A DNA stretch of 64,000 bases. It comes from Alloalcanivorax dieselolei B5. Its GTDB lineage: Bacteria > Pseudomonadota > Gammaproteobacteria > Pseudomonadales > Alcanivoracaceae. Of this stretch, positions 63,368-64,000 are shown piece after piece; positions within the stretch are counted from its first letter, which is position 1, and each line of letters begins with the position of its first letter. The DNA lies in the NCBI RefSeq assembly GCF_000300005.1, contig NC_018691.1, forward strand, positions 3,968,001-4,032,000. Direction: 5' to 3'. The notes below the pieces were generated by a model. The model was not told the DNA's origin and searched no databases. It worked only from the letters and a program-made list of their open reading frames with translations. The position numbers and the translations under genes were made by a program.

Positions 63368-64000
63368 GTGTCCAAACTCGTCATCTTTTCCGGTAACGCC
63401 AACCCGGTTCTGGCCGACGCCATGGCCAAACACCTCAGCCTTCCCCTGGGTGATGCCGAAGTCGGCACCTTCAGCGACGGCGAAGTCGCGGTGGATATCC
63501 AGGAGAATGTACGCGGCAAGGACGTGTTCATCGTCCAGTCCACCTGCAACCCCACCAATAACAACCTGATGGAAGTGCTGGTGATGGCGGATGCATTGCG
63601 CCGCTCCTCCGCCGGCCGCATCACCGCCGTCATGCCCTACTTCGGTTATGCCCGTCAGGACCGCCGGGTGCGCTCCGCGCGGGTGCCGATCACCGCCAAG
63701 GTGGTGGCCGACATGATCACCGCGGTGGGCATCGACCGGGTGGTGACGGTGGACCTGCACGCCGACCAGATTCAAGGCTTCTTCGATATCCCCGTGGACA
63801 ACGTCTACGCCACACCGCTGTTCGTGGCCGATATCGAGCGCCAGAAGTACGACGACGCCATGGTGGTGAGCCCGGACGTGGGCGGTGTGGTTCGCGCCCG
63901 TGCCCTGGCCAAGCAGCTCAATGACCTGGATCTGGCGATCATCGACAAACGTCGCCCGAAAGCCAATGAATCCCAGGTCATGCACATCATCGGTGAAGTC
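63368..64000 (+). CDS. prs: Ribose-phosphate pyrophosphokinase, N-terminal part
   Basis: The first 211 codons are present; the gene continues beyond the right edge. Prs makes PRPP from ribose 5-phosphate and ATP for nucleotide, histidine and tryptophan synthesis. The reading starts [17 protein letters not shown] and shows [17 protein letters not shown], the [12 protein letters not shown]-binding loop and [15 protein letters not shown]. The start is GTG at 63368 behind an AGGGGA site. The C-terminal PRPP loop lies outside the window. Confidence 0.95.
   Translation, partial: MSKLVIFSGNANPVLADAMAKHLSLPLGDAEVGTFSDGEVAVDIQENVRGKDVFIVQSTCNPTNNNLMEVLVMADALRRSSAGRITAVMPYFGYARQDRRVRSARVPITAKVVADMITAVGIDRVVTVDLHADQIQGFFDIPVDNVYATPLFVADIERQKYDDAMVVSPDVGGVVRARALAKQLNDLDLAIIDKRRPKANESQVMHIIGEV

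Overview
The window is about 64 kb of GC-rich, gene-dense chromosome from a gammaproteobacterium. Gene order points to the Pseudomonas/Alcanivorax/Oceanospirillales neighbourhood: kdsD-kdsC-lptCAB-rpoN-hpf-ptsN-rapZ-npr, mreBCD-maf-yhdP-nit-tldD, gatCAB, and hemA-prfA-prmC-moeB beside TPR lipoprotein-lolB-ispE-tRNA-Gln-prs are the arrangements known from Pseudomonas. An Alcanivorax-like marine bacterium is my best guess, but nothing here fixes the genus. No insertion sequence, prophage, rRNA or CRISPR array was seen.

Layout. 1-1.2 kb: 5' end of murA, ibaG and mlaC on the minus strand; the usual mlaFED and mlaB neighbours are absent. 1.3-9.4 kb: plus-strand Kdo/LPS transport/sigma-54/nitrogen-PTS cluster, with a near-consensus sigma-54 promoter in front of rpoN, closed by a REP-like hairpin. 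9.5-13.5 kb: hscC-type Hsp70, a J-domain/RDD partner and a multispan membrane protein. 13.5-26.5 kb: pmbA, darP, an MFS exporter, a cyclic-nucleotide-domain protein, tldD, nit, yhdP, maf and mreDCB; rng, normally between maf and yhdP, is missing. 26.8-30 kb: gatCAB. 30-32.9 kb: S41 protease lipoprotein, small lipoprotein, crotonase with an altered active site.

32.9-50.6 kb is the accessory part. An orphan type VI secretion cassette (vgrG, Tli-type lipoprotein immunity, lipase effector) is followed by an FAD monooxygenase and then by a promoter-led, tightly packed five-gene operon of exported or membrane proteins with no recognisable function. Next come a DUF2339/DUF3999 membrane pair, small envelope proteins, and a YrhK/cytochrome b561 divergent pair around a perfect FNR/Anr box. 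50.7-55.8 kb: a cyclic-nucleotide-fold protein, a hybrid histidine kinase with a LuxR-type response regulator (18-bp palindrome just upstream), a small periplasmic helical protein and a lipoprotein built from five tandem repeats, ending at a second REP-like hairpin. 55.8-64 kb: moeB, prmC, prfA, hemA, then divergently a TPR lipoprotein, lolB, ispE, tRNA-Gln(TTG) and the 5' part of prs.

Functionally the conserved blocks serve the envelope (Kdo supply, LPS and lipoprotein transport, cell shape, phospholipid trafficking) and translation (GatCAB, PrfA/PrmC, tRNA-Gln, Hpf). The accessory block adds interbacterial competition and uncharacterised envelope functions.
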